From assembly GCF_011745365.1 (NCBI RefSeq), contig NW_024468915.1, forward strand, positions 1,404,653 to 1,468,652: DNA of 64,000 nucleotides, given 5' to 3'. Below are positions 12,023 through 24,788 of this stretch, in pieces. A program made the position numbers and the translations under genes. The stretch is from Cryphonectria parasitica EP155 (Eukaryota; Ascomycota; Sordariomycetes; Diaporthales; Cryphonectriaceae). Within the stretch, counting starts at the first letter, position 1. Every line of letters begins with the position of its first letter. A model generated the notes under the pieces. The model was not told the origin of the DNA. It was given only the letters and a program-made list of their open reading frames with translations, and did not search any database.

Positions 12023-13373
12023 ATTTGAGCGCGAGCATCGATAAATATCATGGAGTTTGGCGTTACATTCATTCAAACGGGAAAGACTCGGCTACAGCGA
12101 GAAAACATGTGGCAATCAACCGCGGCTGCTTATACTTTTGGGTTTCAGGAACAAGCCGGTTGTGCTCTCATGGCAATCCGCGTTGAGCACTTGGAGGCAA
12201 CTTGACTTGATCTGTGCGTGAACAATTTAGAAGAGGATTGGCTTCATGTACGATATTGGAAGCAGATGGCATAGAATGAATACACAAGGACCTGACCCCT
12301 TGTCTAGAAGCATTAGGCACTTGAAAACTCTTTTGAGTGATGCCCTCAAGGCGTTGTATGTCCGCGGCAAGACTTCACCTACGAAGTGCCCCCGACCTTC
12401 TAGCCCGGGCACGATTTGGGGAATTTAACTGAAACAACTTATACCTATCCGCCATCAAGGAGCAGCAGAGAGCCTACACGATCGTGTGAAATTAGCAGCC
12501 ATAATCATCTTGAAAGGTGCGGGACCTGAATCATAAGAGTCCCATAGGCAGGATTCGCACTCTGTGTGCGATTGAGAAGCTCGAATTTTCTTAAATTAAC
12601 CCACAAGAACTGTCCAACTGTCAACGTGAGCCTCGAGAAAATATACTTGATTCTTGCGCGTCGCAGTCCCTAAGTAGATTTTAGGCGAGTAGCGACAGCC
12701 TGACAGGCATTCAACGCATGATTGATCGTAGAGATGCCTAGCCTGCGAACCTCCGCGTTTTGGGATTGCTCGTGGTAATTTCATTTGATTCGTTGGGCTA
12801 TGAGAGTGAGAGCTCGACACTGCAAGCTCGTTCTCAGGTGAATTGTTACCACATCCAATGAAGATAGCACAGCATATCCAGCAGATGGGATTGGCGGAGA
12901 GCACGGGCCACTTCAACCCGGGTGATCTCCTCCCCGTATGTGGACGAGGCAGCAGCGTCCCCCCACGATTCCCTATTGGGTATCAGAGATACGCTGACCA
13001 CCTACAGTCAGAGTCGCGTCCAGGCAGCTACGACGCCAGCTCATCTCACGTTTCTGCTGATCACGGGTTTTCGCGATGTCAATCCCAGGCAACAATACCG
13101 CCATCCGTACGCCAGGACGCGCTTTGACGTGCTTGATATCTCTGGTATCAGTGGTACGACAAGGCTGTGACTGGCACCAAGCTGCGCCAGCCTAAGAGGA
13201 AACTTCATATTTAAGTTGTGTTCCCTTTTGGACGTCCTGGTCAACAAAATAGAGTTGTCTCATCCATTCACCTTGTTTTGTTCTATACGGTGCACGTTTG
13301 GATCCAGCACACTCAACTCAAAGCAGCTTCTTGTCAAAGTCTTGCCCCCCCCCCCCCCCCGGCGGCTCAAACC
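12023..13373. other. Intergenic, no gene recognised
   Basis: 3' flank of V-ATPase f and 5' flank of the ankyrin gene. The frame 12843-13127 (plus, 94 codons) has no recognisable domain. The last 30 nt before the next start codon contain a C16 run. Confidence 0.5.
13345..13360. repeat. C16 homopolymer in the leader of the ankyrin gene
   Basis: Sixteen consecutive C residues end 13 nt before the start codon at 13374, so the tract should lie in the mRNA leader. Confidence 0.9.
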
Positions 13374-16300
13374 ATGTCTCGGCTTGATCTTCCTTCACTG
13401 CCAGTCCCCCATAAGGAGCTGGCGAAGCACATTGATGAGAATTCTCATCTGCCCGTGGTCGAACTGGTGCAGCCGTACCGCGAGTATGAAGCCAAGCTGC
13501 GTCAGCTCTACGCCCAAGACAGCAACAATGAAGCTCTCAAAGGCACCAACCTCAACACTCTTCCCATCTTTAGGGGACATTGTGGCCAGATCAACGTGCG
13601 AGCTCGAGATCTCACCGTTGAGACGCAGCAGGAGAAGGAAAGGTACATCATGACCTTGCCAGAGGACCAGAGGAGGTCCAATGGATCGCCTGCCGTAGTC
13701 AAGTCACTCAAAGAATTTCAGCACAACTTCAACATCTTTTCTGAATCTTCACTTGTCGATTTGAACTGGAATAATGTCGTTGCTGCTGGCTCAAGTGTCG
13801 TTAGTTGCTTGGTCCCTGTTCCGGAGGAGTACAATGTTACCAAGAGGACTCTGCGCGAATTTTATCACGAGAAGTTCTGTCCCGCGAGCGATGTCGACCT
13901 GTTTCTATACGGTCTGACCGAGGGAGAGGCTATTGAGAAAATTCACGAGATCGAGAGGGCCGTCCGCGATTCCATTCTTTCAGAGACGACAACTGTGCGT
14001 ACAAAGAACGCCATCACCATATGCAGTAAATACCCAACCAGGCATGTACAGATTGTCCTGCGCATCTACAAAAGTGTCTCCGAGATACTCACGGGATTCG
14101 ACATCGACTGCTCGGGGGCGGCTTACGACGGCAAGCAGGTCTACTGCACTCCGCGAGCGCTGCAGTCATACATCACCCAGATCAATCACATTGATCTCTC
14201 GCGACGCAGCCCATCCTACGAGAATCGCCTCAGCAAGTACTGTCATCGAGGATTTGAGGTGTACTGGCCAGATCTGGAACGGTCGCGCATCGACCCGACT
14301 ATCTTCGAGAGGAGCTTTCAGCGGACTCTTGGTCTTGCCAGACTCCTCGTCCTAGAACGTCTACCGACGTCCTCCACCAGAGACCAGTATCTCAGCAGGC
14401 GCCGCAAGGAAAGGGGTCGGCCTTCTCTCAGTCGCCTCCACTTCCATCATCTGCCCGGCAATATAAAGGAGTCCCATGAAGACGAAATTGCAGATTGGGT
14501 TGATGAGGAGGACGTTTCCAATTATCACTCTTTCACTATCCCTTATGGGCCTAGGTATCATGCCAAGAAGATTGAGAAGCTCCTTTACACCAAGGACCTA
14601 CTACTCAACGCCGAGTGGAACCAGCCCAAGGACCGAGGGGTGTATCTGCATCGCCATCCTGCCTTTTTTGGCCGCTTCGAGGATGTCAAGAACGACTGCT
14701 GTGGATTCTGCCCGCAAGCAGAAACCGACGAAGAGAAAGAGGTACAGGATCAGGAGAGCAAGATATACGTCTTTGGCAACGTCTCTTTCCTCAAAGATGA
14801 CCCTGGAAGGCAGCAGATTGGATCTTTCAACCCTCTCACCGACGACGACTGGACCGAGATGGCATACGTTGGTAACACGGCCCGCCTCTGCCAGGACATC
14901 GTCGACGGCGAGCTGGATCATGTCCAAAGCTGGCTCGCTCAAGATGGCGCTGACCCAAACACGCGTGACTATACGGGCCGGACGCCTCTTCACCTAGCAG
15001 TCATGAGCTCCACACCCGAAGTTGTCAAAGCTCTTGTCGACCATGGCGCAAGATTAATTGCCCGCCTGGCAGACGGAAGAACGGCGCTCCACCTCGCTGC
15101 AGAGAGGGGTCATGTTGAGATTGTCAAAATCTTGATGGACCAGAGTGCCGCGAACGAAGCCGAGGAGGAAGAGAAACAAACACGAAAGCGGAACGCCGAA
15201 GCACCCAAGTCAGACACGTCGGCTGCAGATGAGGAAGGTTCGGATGCATCCGGAGACTCCGATGTTGACATGGTCGATGACGCCGACGCCGACTCCGACG
15301 ATGAGCAGAGTGTAGTGACTGGCTCTTTCGTGAACGTGCAGAAGAGAGGAGATTCACCTCAGCATGATGACACAGTACCGGAAGAAGATGAAGACGAACC
15401 TGACTTCTATGACGTGAACGTCACTGCTTGGGATGCTCCATGCTCAGCAATGCACCTTGCTATACTCTGCGGACATGAAGATGTCGTCAGACTACTTTGC
15501 TCCGTAAGTCGCGCTTCTTTGACAGGTTATGTGCTACACTAATCAATTGCTCAATAGGAGTATGGAGCGGACATTCTGCTTCCGGTCAAGTTCCTCGACG
15601 GTTGGAGGCAGCCGACAGCAGCTCTCTTAAACCTCGTCCTGGCTGCAAAACTCCCTCTCGCAAGCGCGAAGTCGATGGTTCAGACTATCCTCAGTCTTGG
15701 ATCCACATGTGCTCAAGCTGATCTCCATGGGATGACCTCGTTCCACTATCTGGCGATGCAGAATGCGACCGAGCTCATGGCGCTATTGATCCATATCGAT
15801 CAGATCGGAGTGAAGAACAGCATCAATCATCTTGCGATCCCTTCCGACAGAATTACGATATGGCCACTGAAAAAGGCAGTTCACTACGGCAATGCGAAGG
15901 TTGTGTCTCAACTCCTCGATGCTGGAGCGTTACCACAAGTTGATTTCGAGACTTGGTTGAAGTCTGCAAGACAATCCCGCATAGCACCACGACTGCGCGG
16001 ATATGACGAGAACCTGAAACTGTTCAACAGCACGGTTGAGCAGCCAATCGTCTTGGCTTTGGAATCTTCGGATCCATCTATCACGCTGGAGCTCATAGAG
16101 CGCGGTGCCGATGTTAATTCCATGCCGCTTCGGTCAATAAGAGTGCTGCAACATGGTCGGCACTCCCAGGAAGGCGAAACAGTCCTTGACATCATCCGCC
16201 GCGACCTTCGACGACTGCGAGGATGGAAATACCCAAGCCCGACCCCTCCTAGATTAACCCATGGGATGGATGAGGTGTTGAGTACCTTCCAGAAGGGCAG

Positions 16301-19000
16301 TTGGCAATACACTGTAGCGAAGCAAGCTGCCGATACTGCTAAGAGTTCGAATGAGCGCGAGCTGAAGGAGTATGAGAAGGAGAAGGCGCGCATCGCAGGA
16401 AATGATGAGTTACAGCGAAGGCAAGATGCCATCGACGCGGCAGTGTCCTTGCTTGAGCAGATCAAATCAAAGGTCATTTCCAAAGGCGGCAAGACATTCA
16501 AGGAGATCCATCCTAAGTTTAAGACTGATGAAGAGGATCGACGTCGCCATTCGCGGCGATTTTCGAAGTCGTCTGAATTCAAGGTGGAATTTCGCTTCAT
16601 CGGCATCAGCGATGAAACGGAGAAGAGAAGAGCGAAGTATATTGAGCTGTGAGTATCATCTTCAGTCCATATCCAATACCTCTAACACAGGTGGTATGGG
16701 TTTGAACCCAGTCGTAACGCCAGAGCTGACCCTTAGCACAGGTTCGAGGCTGCGTGGGCTGGTGACTTGGACAAGATCAAGGCTCTCACGCTGGCTTCGT
16801 GGGACCCTGAAAACAACGAGCCCCCGTTACAGGTCGCCGTGCATGACTCGATGAGCAATCCTTTTTCACTGGCATACTTCAGAGGACACCGTGACGTGGC
16901 CACCGCCATTTTGAGAATCGCCCAAGCACAATATGCTCCGACAGAGAAGGCCACCTCTCGGTACCGCATGCACACCAGCGAGGATGGCAATTCAGAAGAT
17001 GACATGTCAGATGACAGCGACGTACCCCAGATCTACCACGAAATCGTGGACGATCGATTCACGGTTGAAGATATCGGCCAGGTCTCCATGCAGGTCAAGA
17101 GTTGTATCACACCTCTCAGTATGCTGTCGTGGGACATCTCGGTGCCCTACTGCAAAGGCGGTGACATTGAGTGGTTCTCGGTTGATAAAGCCCCTTTGCT
17201 GCAGCACTTGATCCAAAAGAACGACCGCCATGGACTCGAGTACTACTACAACCTAGTGACCTCCTTTGCAGGCCAGCAGAAGAATGACGATGACGAAAAC
17301 GACTTGACCTTCGCATTCCCTCAATGGGCATTCTTGCGCGCTATCGACCGCGGCCATATCGAGATCTTGAAAGATATGATCAGGTGGACCGGAGCTGGCT
17401 TACCACTTGAGCAACTTGTGGAGAAGACTGGTATCAAGCTTCAAGAAAGGCCGAGATACTACCAAGGTCTCACTGTGTATGGGGAAAAGAGGTATATCAC
17501 GGTTCTCTTATTCTTTTAAACCAAGGCTTACTGACATGATCAAACAGAAACGATTGGGCAACGGCAGGTCGCCCAGTGATAACTCGGACAAGAGACATCC
17601 ATGTCTCCCCCCTCCTATATGCTTCTCAACAAGGCAATATAGACAGTGTCGAGTTCTTCCTCGGTGATTCGCCTCACAGATGCTATGTCGAATTCGGCAA
17701 GTCGAAGGCAGCGCGAGGTGACATCAGGATTGATCATCTCAACAAATCTCGAGGTGGTCTTGATGGAGCCGTGACCAGATGGCTCGGATCTCAAAGTGAG
17801 TTTCGCGCCGTCATTTTCACCTCTGTTTCTTCTTCTTCTGTTTCCTGCTTCTTGCACATGACATTCTCTGACTCTGATCATGGTCAAGATCACCTCGTTA
17901 TTCATGCTGCCATTATGGGTTCAAATGATGGGCGGGCAGAGCAGCTGGTCAACTACTTGATTAAGGCCTGTCCTGAATCCATTGAGGCAAAGAATGTTGA
18001 CGGGAAAACGCCTCTCGCTGTAGCTTGCTGGCTGGGAAGACTGGATCTCATCAAGATTCTGATTGCCAATGGAGCTGATCAATCCATTCGGGACAAACAT
18101 TGGAACAACATCATTCATTTAGCGGTTGCGAACCAACCAGATGCGAAGCAGCTCCGTGCTTTCATGCAACTTCTCGATCCGGAACTCCGGCGCTACATGC
18201 TGCGTTCGCGCAGCGGAATTCAGACCAGCGACGGACGTACGCCCCTGCATCGCTGGGCTGCCGATCATGAGGAGTGGCGGAAACAAATCTTTAGAGACGA
18301 CGAAAAGAGGGACGTGAACGAGGAGCTTCGGGCATTGTTGGAGTATTCCAACGGCGAAGAGCTCGATGTCTTGGATGCGAGCGGCAATACTCCTCTGCAC
18401 ACTCTCATTAGCAGACTTGTTGATCCGGACCTCATCAAAATTATGGTTGAGGTCAAGCCTGAACTTCTCTACCGCGAGAATGCCGTCGGACGCACGCCTG
18501 TCGAGTGCGCTCATGACATGTACCTCCGGGCCTGCGTGCAAAACCCGCCACAGTTCTTTCACTCCGAGCACTGGGTTGAGAAGAGAAACCCGATCAAAGA
18601 CCTACTCGAGGGCAAGCAGATCACCAAAGAACCTTCCGTGGACCACGACCTGTTCAAGATTGGACAAATCTACGAGCTCGTCAACGCGTATCTGGAAAGG
18701 TTTCCCAGCAAACGGCGCCTCGTTAGCCTGCACGAGGCTAACGATGTCGCTAGGCGCATCGGCGAGGAGTATCAGGGCCAGCGATATGCATGGAAGGGCC
18801 CTGGAAGTAAGACAGGGGTCAGAGCCGGCAGGGCCCCCGAAGACGAAGGCGTTCAAGGCGAGAAGGAGGGAACTGAAGACCAGTCGGAGCAGACTGATTT
18901 CGTTAGCACAGAGCTTGGTGCTAAAGCTTACGGGGCATGGAGGAAGCCGCAAAGATTTGGGTCTTGGCCTGGCTCCTCTTCCAAACCCTCTGATGATTGA
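13374..19000 (+). CDS. Large ankyrin-repeat protein with nucleotidyltransferase-like head
   Basis: Predicted protein of 1776 residues. Exons are 13374-15503, 15558-16648, 16742-17491, 17548-17795 and 17889-19000; all introns are GT-AG and phases close. The start MSRLDLPSLPVPHKEL is chosen because upstream in-frame codons are low complexity and cross the C16 run. Residues about 130-380 contain GSS (139-141), then SDVDLFL (172-178), then RHVQIVLRIY (223-232) and GFDIDCS (241-247). This layout resembles a polymerase-beta-type nucleotidyltransferase, Gly-Ser followed by Asp-x-Asp (D173, D175); that is inference. Ankyrin repeats begin near 530 (GADPNTRDYTGRTPLHLAV; DGRTALHLAAERGHVEIVKI). They are interrupted by an acidic Asp/Glu/Ser linker (about 625-680) and resume (MHLAILCGHEDVVRLL; later DGRTPLHRWAADHEE and DASGNTPLHTLI). 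No signal peptide or membrane segment is seen. Ankyrin arrays usually bind proteins; substrate and role are unknown. Confidence 0.85.
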
Positions 19001-20646
19001 GACGGTAGGAAGGAATACGACGTTATGGTCGAAAGGCGCAGGAAGAGGCTTGCCAAATGGGCGCACAGTCGGTGGGTGTAACTCTTGGTGAAAGAGAATG
19101 TTCCCGTGAATTTAGCTGTCTCTAGTTTAGTAGGTATTTCCCTCAATGAGAATCATGATAAGAACCTTGTGGAGTTATTTGCCGTGTAAGGAGTAGAAAG
19201 AACGAGAGATAAGGGGAGGATGGGAGCCCTCGCACGTCCCGGAGAGACTCAAAAGGCCCGGACTGTTGTGTTTCTACCTTGCCCTTCTGAATTGGTCAAA
19301 GTCATATGTCTGAATTCGAGTTGTGCAGTCAGGCTTTCATCTGCAACCCGCGTTGGCTCAGGTAAAGCGTGTACCAAATTGACCACAGCTTGAGCTGCAT
19401 CAGACTGACTCGTAAATGCGACATGAAGGGTTTTCGGCCTCCAGGGACATCACCGAAATGTGCTCTTGATGGGGCTTTTCGTTTGGCTCTTCTTTCTTTT
19501 CTTTCTTTTTGAAGCCAACCTCTCTTGCTCGATCTCCAAGAGTTTTACTATTATGAGTATCTATGATGGAAAACTTGAAATAAAAAGAAGCAATAATACA
19601 TAAGATATTCAAGTATGTAATCAGGGATTCTGCTATTAGTATGAATAGAGTGCAATGCTTTACATGAGTAATCCTGTGTGTTCTTAGTTCATATAAATGC
19701 TAGTTTCCTCCTTCTTCATATGTGTTTGTGTTTCACTTTTTAAAGCTTGCTAAGGTATACGAACATCACTAGATATTTCAAGAGAGATCTCATAGCAAGC
19801 ACTGCCTGGGAAGTAGTGGCACGATAGTGAATGTTTGAGACATGCTATGGTCATTTTGGAGGCAAAGTCTCAGTCCGAGGTGGAACGATGCATGCACCAC
19901 GCCACAAAGACTGCAATAAGATTTTCTCTCTCTCCCCCCGTAAGCTTACCTACCTAGGCAAATGCTGAACCAGTAGTCACTAGCTATCCGGCATGGACTT
20001 GCGGGGAAAGTTGCATCAACAAGCCTCAATAAAATGGAACGGTCTGAGCCAGGAGACGCAGTCGTATAAGTTGGAACACCACCCCGTAAGCTGACATCCG
20101 CAGTGGCGAAGCAGCCATAATTAGCCCACATTTGGTGCTAAGCACAAAATCGCGGAACTGTTTTGACTTGTAAGCAACGAGCCAGGTCGGGTATTGCCTG
20201 CCTGAGTATGCAGACACAGAGTAGAAGGATGTGGCTGGTTGGATCTGGGGAGACAGGTTGAGGATCTTGTGCAGGCGCGCTTCAGCTGCCATACTTTAAG
20301 AAGGAGCAGCCACCACAGTCTCAGGCAGATACCCAGCTGCCTAGAAAAGTGGGGGTTCCCACGACAAAACAGAAACTCTTCCATCTTGCACTCCCCCAGT
20401 CCTATACTGATTTTATTCGTTTCATAAAAGAATTTGCTTTTGGTTGATATACTCTTCGACCTGGTCCAACTCCTCGGGGTTGTTGCTCGACACACAATCA
20501 GTGCGTCTCTCCATCTGGCCGAAGCTGCGCCCCGACAAAATACACGAAAATCAACACGCCAAAACAACTAAGTCAAGGAGTCTCACGGTCTAGCCTCTTG
20601 CAAAGAAAAAACTCTATTGAGTTTTCTCCAGGAAGCATTGACAATC
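19001..20646. other. Intergenic with short minus-strand ORFs
   Basis: No confident gene. On the minus strand an 88-codon frame (20026-20292, starting MAAEARLHKILN) and a 30-codon frame (about 20502 down to 20410, starting MERRTDCVSSNN) have protein-like composition but no recognised domain and no clear splicing between them. The region around 19500-19800 is AT-rich. Confidence 0.35.
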
Positions 20647-21488
20647 ATGTTGTCCATCATATCGATCGGCTTTCGAGCCCTCCAGGTTCGTGATAAGCCT
20701 CTGTGCCTTGCACTCCTCTGGCTGAACCTTCAGCACCTCATAACACTTACTCCTTCGTCAGCTTCTAACACGTGCAATAAGCTGACCGTCTCCAGATGCT
20801 CTTCGCCATCGTCGTCGTGGGTCTCTCTGCTACATTTATGAAAGACCAGCATGTCGGAAGCGCCCCGGTAACCACTCGCTACAGCGTCTTCGTCGGCGCC
20901 TTTGGGTAAGAACATCTACCAGGCCCTCACCGCCTCCGTAAATGAGCCACCTCTAACCATACGATGCACCTCATGACAGTATGATTGTCGGTGCCTTCGG
21001 CGCAGTTGCCCTATGGGTCGATAGGATTCCCAGTATCGCCCCCATGGTCACTGACGGGCTCGCCGCGTTATTCTTCCTCGCGGGCGGTATCGCCTGGGCC
21101 GTCGGCATGAAGGGCCAGAGCTGCAGCCTGAGCTCGCTGCAGAAGCTCTACGACAACTCGCTACTCAACCAGGGCTGCGACTCCCAGAAGAGCAGCAGCG
21201 ACAATGGCCCGTACTGTTATGTCGCAGGGAACCAGAAGGAGGACCCCTGGCCGCTGGTGAACCTGTGGCCGTCGCCTATGAAGGGTATCTGGTACGTAAT
21301 GAACCAAGTCACTGTGAGGCACTCTTTTGAATGTGGAAAAAGCTGATGGTAGAAAACAAAACAGTCAGAAGGCATTTGCCAATGAGAGCTTCCAGTTCCT
21401 GGGCTTTGCGACATTCGTGGTCCTTGCAGGCCTGGGTTTCTTGATGATGAAGAGGAAGGGAGGTTCGAGAAGTAAATTTGTTGCTTGA
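20647..21488 (+). CDS. MARVEL-domain membrane protein (Nce102-like)
   Basis: Four-helix membrane protein of 194 residues, probably in the plasma membrane. Exons are 20647-20685 (39 nt), 20796-20905, 20980-21291 and 21365-21488; donors GTTCGT, GTAAGA and GTACGT; phases close. Helices lie at about 11-27 (MLFAIVVVGLSATF), 37-61 (VFVGAFGMIVGAFGAVALWV), 70-87 (VTDGLAALFFLAGGIAWAVG) and 160-180 (FLGFATFVVLAGLGFLMMK). A Cys-containing loop lies between helices 3 and 4 (SCSLSSLQKLYDN, QGCDSQ, YCYVAG). The tail is short and basic (KRKGGSRSKFVA). This is the pattern of fungal MARVEL proteins related to yeast Nce102, which act in eisosome or membrane-compartment organisation; the exact subfamily is not certain. 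The first exon is tiny, which is easy to miss. Confidence 0.8.
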
Positions 21489-22438
21489 TGGTTGTACTCT
21501 CTCCAGGTGCGGTTAAAGACTTTGGAATGCAAAGAGGTATCCAAACATTATCGCGTTGTGAAGAAGGTGTATTTACTGTACTGAAAAGGAGTTGCTTTTA
21601 ACATACCCCGGTGAATGAAGAAGTAAGCAGGATCAAGACCTTCATTCTCAAAACAACCGGAAGTGCCATGGAATGGGATTGACAGGAAATGGAAAAGAGG
21701 ATGAGCGAAGAATCACTATTGAACGTCAAGTCTATATATATTGGTTGTTGTTAATACAGCCTAACAGACAGTTTTAATGCTACCTTGTCGCAATAACCAC
21801 TGCCAGGATAATGCCCCTGTGCACGAGCCTACGAATATAACCCAGATAGTAAGACGAGAACGAAAAGGTACGCCCTTGCTCAGCTCTCAGCTCTCAGCTC
21901 TCAGCACCTCAGCACTCAAAATAAGAATTGTGGCAGGCAGCTATTGAGACGGAATGAATAGTGTGATCTGCTATGCTTTGCTATTTGTACTGGGCTATTG
22001 CTCAGTTAATTGATCGAGGATGCTAGGATACATTGCCATTACTTATTGCGTGCTTGTGGAGAATTATAGAGGACCGAATTATAAAGTAGTAGATAGGATC
22101 TAAGTTTAGTGCAATAAAATACAATTTATCAGCCTGCTGATAATCTCAAATGGAGATTACAGTCACCCAGGCTTCCTTAAACTCACTTTCAGGGGAGTTT
22201 GCCCCTTCCAAATCTACCACCCATTATTCACCTCAAGTGACGAACCATACAGACTTTTGGTCCCACACCTTCCCTCACCCCCCCCCCCCCTCTCCTCGAC
22301 CTCCTGCTTCTTCCCTTTGGCCTCCCCAATTCTCTCTATCATATGAGCCCTACACTACATCTCCCTCCTTCTTCGTCACCCTGGTATATATATGAAAACC
22401 AGCTCCGCACCCCCCCCCCCCAACCCCCAATCCCTCCT
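21489..22438. other. Convergent intergenic region, AT-rich
   Basis: Between the MARVEL gene (plus) and the sulfurase-like gene (minus). A short tandem repeat of AGCTCTC (about 3.5 copies) lies at 21879-21905, and C13 and C12 runs at 22278-22290 and 22410-22421. No gene seen. Confidence 0.5.
21879..21905. repeat. Tandem heptamer repeat (AGCTCTC)
   Basis: About 3.5 direct copies of a 7-bp unit read directly from the sequence; no associated gene. Confidence 0.8.
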
Positions 22439-24788
22439 TTATCCACACGTTACCGCATGTGCTGCACATACTAAGGTAGCATCCGACTGTCGATGCATAT
22501 CTGACAGGTGATACTCCTGGTCTCCTGCATGCGGAATATGAATCGTCTTGCAAGAGCCTTGGTCGATGAAAACCCACTGCAGGAAAGCTATGAAAGCGTC
22601 CACGTCGCTTCGCGTGCTCATTGCTCCGAGACTTGCCCGAACAACCCTAAAAGTTTGAAAAGAATCAGTGCATGTTGCTTTTACTATTTATAGAGACACG
22701 TTTTTGGACGGCCAAATTTCTGAAACAAGTGGTATAGGGTAAATGAAAGGCTGAGATGAAGAGGAAGCATTCTCTCTTTCTTTACTTACCCTGTGGGAAG
22801 CTGTTGTATCAGGCTGATGCCGTCCGGCCCGCATGAGTGGTGAGCGGAAAATGCTCGCTGCAGTTGCCACGGCTCGTACTCGAGAGCAGTGAAGATACCA
22901 CCTGGACAACATATTCCTGAGCTGATACATTAGCGAATTGTTTCCCCCTTCATCTTCGGTTTGGGTGTTTTTTTCTCTCTCTTCTTCTTTTCCCATAACA
23001 TACCGCCTGACCTCACATAACATCCATGCTCGTTCGCTATCCTCTCGACATCGGCATACGGGATATAGTAACCACCAGCGTCAAGTAGGTTAAAAGCTAC
23101 CGTGGCCCCCTGTTTTCTGGGGTCGCCGAAACCTCTGCCGTCGTCCTCGGTATATATATGACAGAGCGGACGGCCGTTGGCATGCGTTAGATATTTCATC
23201 CTCTGGTAAAGACGTATCGACAGGTTGGTCGTGTGGCGGGAGACGTTGTCCATGGAGCCGTACAGCCTCAAGTGGACGTCGATGGCCTCACCCAGGGCAA
23301 GGATGTTGTGAAAGGGCAGGGTACCATCCTCGAGGCCGTCGTGGATCTCATAAGAGCGGTCGCCGTGGTCCTGGCGTATCCCACCGGCATAGGGATCAGC
23401 GGCGTCCCGGCCCTTCAGCTTGTGCCAGGTTCCTCCTAGCACCGACACCATGGTGACGGTACCGCCGCCAAAATATTTCCGCAGCGTCAGTATGTGACCC
23501 GAGTCTTTTCGCACGATCAGGGCGCCCAGGTCGGGAAACCCAAAGATCTTGTAAAAGGACACGCAGGCAAAGTCGGGCGCGCTGTCGGGGTCCCGAAAGA
23601 CTGGGTGCAGGGGGCTGGTCATGGCGAGGGCCGCGCAGTCGAGCAGCGTGTACGTGTTCTGCAGGGGAGCAGAGGACCTGACAGCGCCCGTCCAAGAGAG
23701 GGGCAGCCGCCGGCCGGACATGTTGGACTGGCCTGGGTAAGCAAAAAGTCCCAGCCCCTGGGGCCGAGGGAGCAGGTCATACCGCCCGTCGCGACCATGC
23801 AGCTCCGGATTCTCGAGCCAGCGCTCGACCTCGATGTCGCTCTCGAAGCAGTGCGAGTGGCCGCGGGTGAGCTCGCGGATGCCGACGAGGCTGGTGTGGG
23901 CGTCTTTGTGGTAGCCGTACCAGAAGCTGCCGCTCCTTGTCTTCTCGGCCAGATCCCTGAAGCTGTCGGCCACGAGCTTGATGCCGGCGGTGGAGTTGGA
24001 GACGAAGACAAGGTCGAAGTGTCTAGGGTCGGCGCCAAAGAACCGTAGGGCCTTCTCCCGCACACCATCGACGACGCATCCGGATCTATGGGCGGGACCG
24101 TTGGCGCTGTGGGGATTTCCGTAGAGGTTCGCCTTCATGCGCTCGGCGAAGGCATCGACGAGGCTTTTTGCGTAGATGGTCGTTCCACTGTGATCGAGAT
24201 AGACGCCTGAAGTACCAGAGGTTAGATAAATGTGTCTCTCTATCTCTCTTCTCACTCACTCGTTCGTTCTTTCATCATAATCTTCTTCTTTTGTTTTCGG
24301 TGGAGGGTGGGTGGCAACATAATTATGCACTGGAATTAATGACCTTCATTCATATGAGGATACTCAGTCTGTCGAAGGTCCTTGACAGACGTTGGGTAGA
24401 ACGTCTCATCCGGCAAGCTCGGCACCTCGTCATGGCTTTCTGGGGCTACAAGACACTCGCGTCAGCTCATTGGAAAAGGAAAGGGGGCGGGGGGGAAGAA
24501 AAGAAGAGAAACCACCACCCCCCCAAAAAAAACATCCAATAAAGAACAGCCAACAGAAACATCTGAACAGGGCCGCCGATAGACGATAAACTATAGAGCG
24601 AGAAAGAAAGGAGGGTGGAAGGGTTTTTGGTAGGAGAGGAGGGGGGCAACCATACATTCCTGAGAGACTGCAACTGCAACAGCAACAGGCTTGAGGTTGG
24701 AGGCTCGGTGCCGAAGGCGTGTCATCAACCCTCGGGGTACGATAGACCGGCGCGGCGTGTTCGGTCTGGAAGGGGTCGCGTCATTCAT
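22439..24788 (-). CDS. Molybdenum-cofactor-sulfurase-like PLP enzyme (NifS-like domain only)
   Basis: Predicted 590-residue class V aminotransferase-fold enzyme related to the N-terminal cysteine-desulfurase half of molybdenum cofactor sulfurase. Exons on the minus strand: 24788-24656, 24445-24344, 24206-23004, 22916-22790 and 22646-22439; all phases close. Visible motifs: GVYLDHSGTTIYAKS (from residue 79), GNPHSANGPAH, an LLDCAAL segment whose Asp268 would contact the PLP ring, and SFYKIFGFPDLGALIV with the Schiff-base Lys near 298. Next comes GGTVTMVSVLGG, then CYVRSGGICCPGG, whose Cys482/483 match the persulfide-loop position, and RASLGAMSTRSDVDAFIAFL near the end. The C-terminal MOSC domain of full-length sulfurases (yeast-absent, Aspergillus HxB type) is missing, so it may be a desulfurase-like paralogue. 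The exon 2 donor is GTCATT, a weak site, but it keeps frame and motif continuity. The start at 24788 is the least certain part. Confidence 0.82.

Noticed and set aside
23494..24048. 184-codon plus-strand frame
   Set aside because: Antisense shadow of the sulfurase-like exon at 23004-24206.
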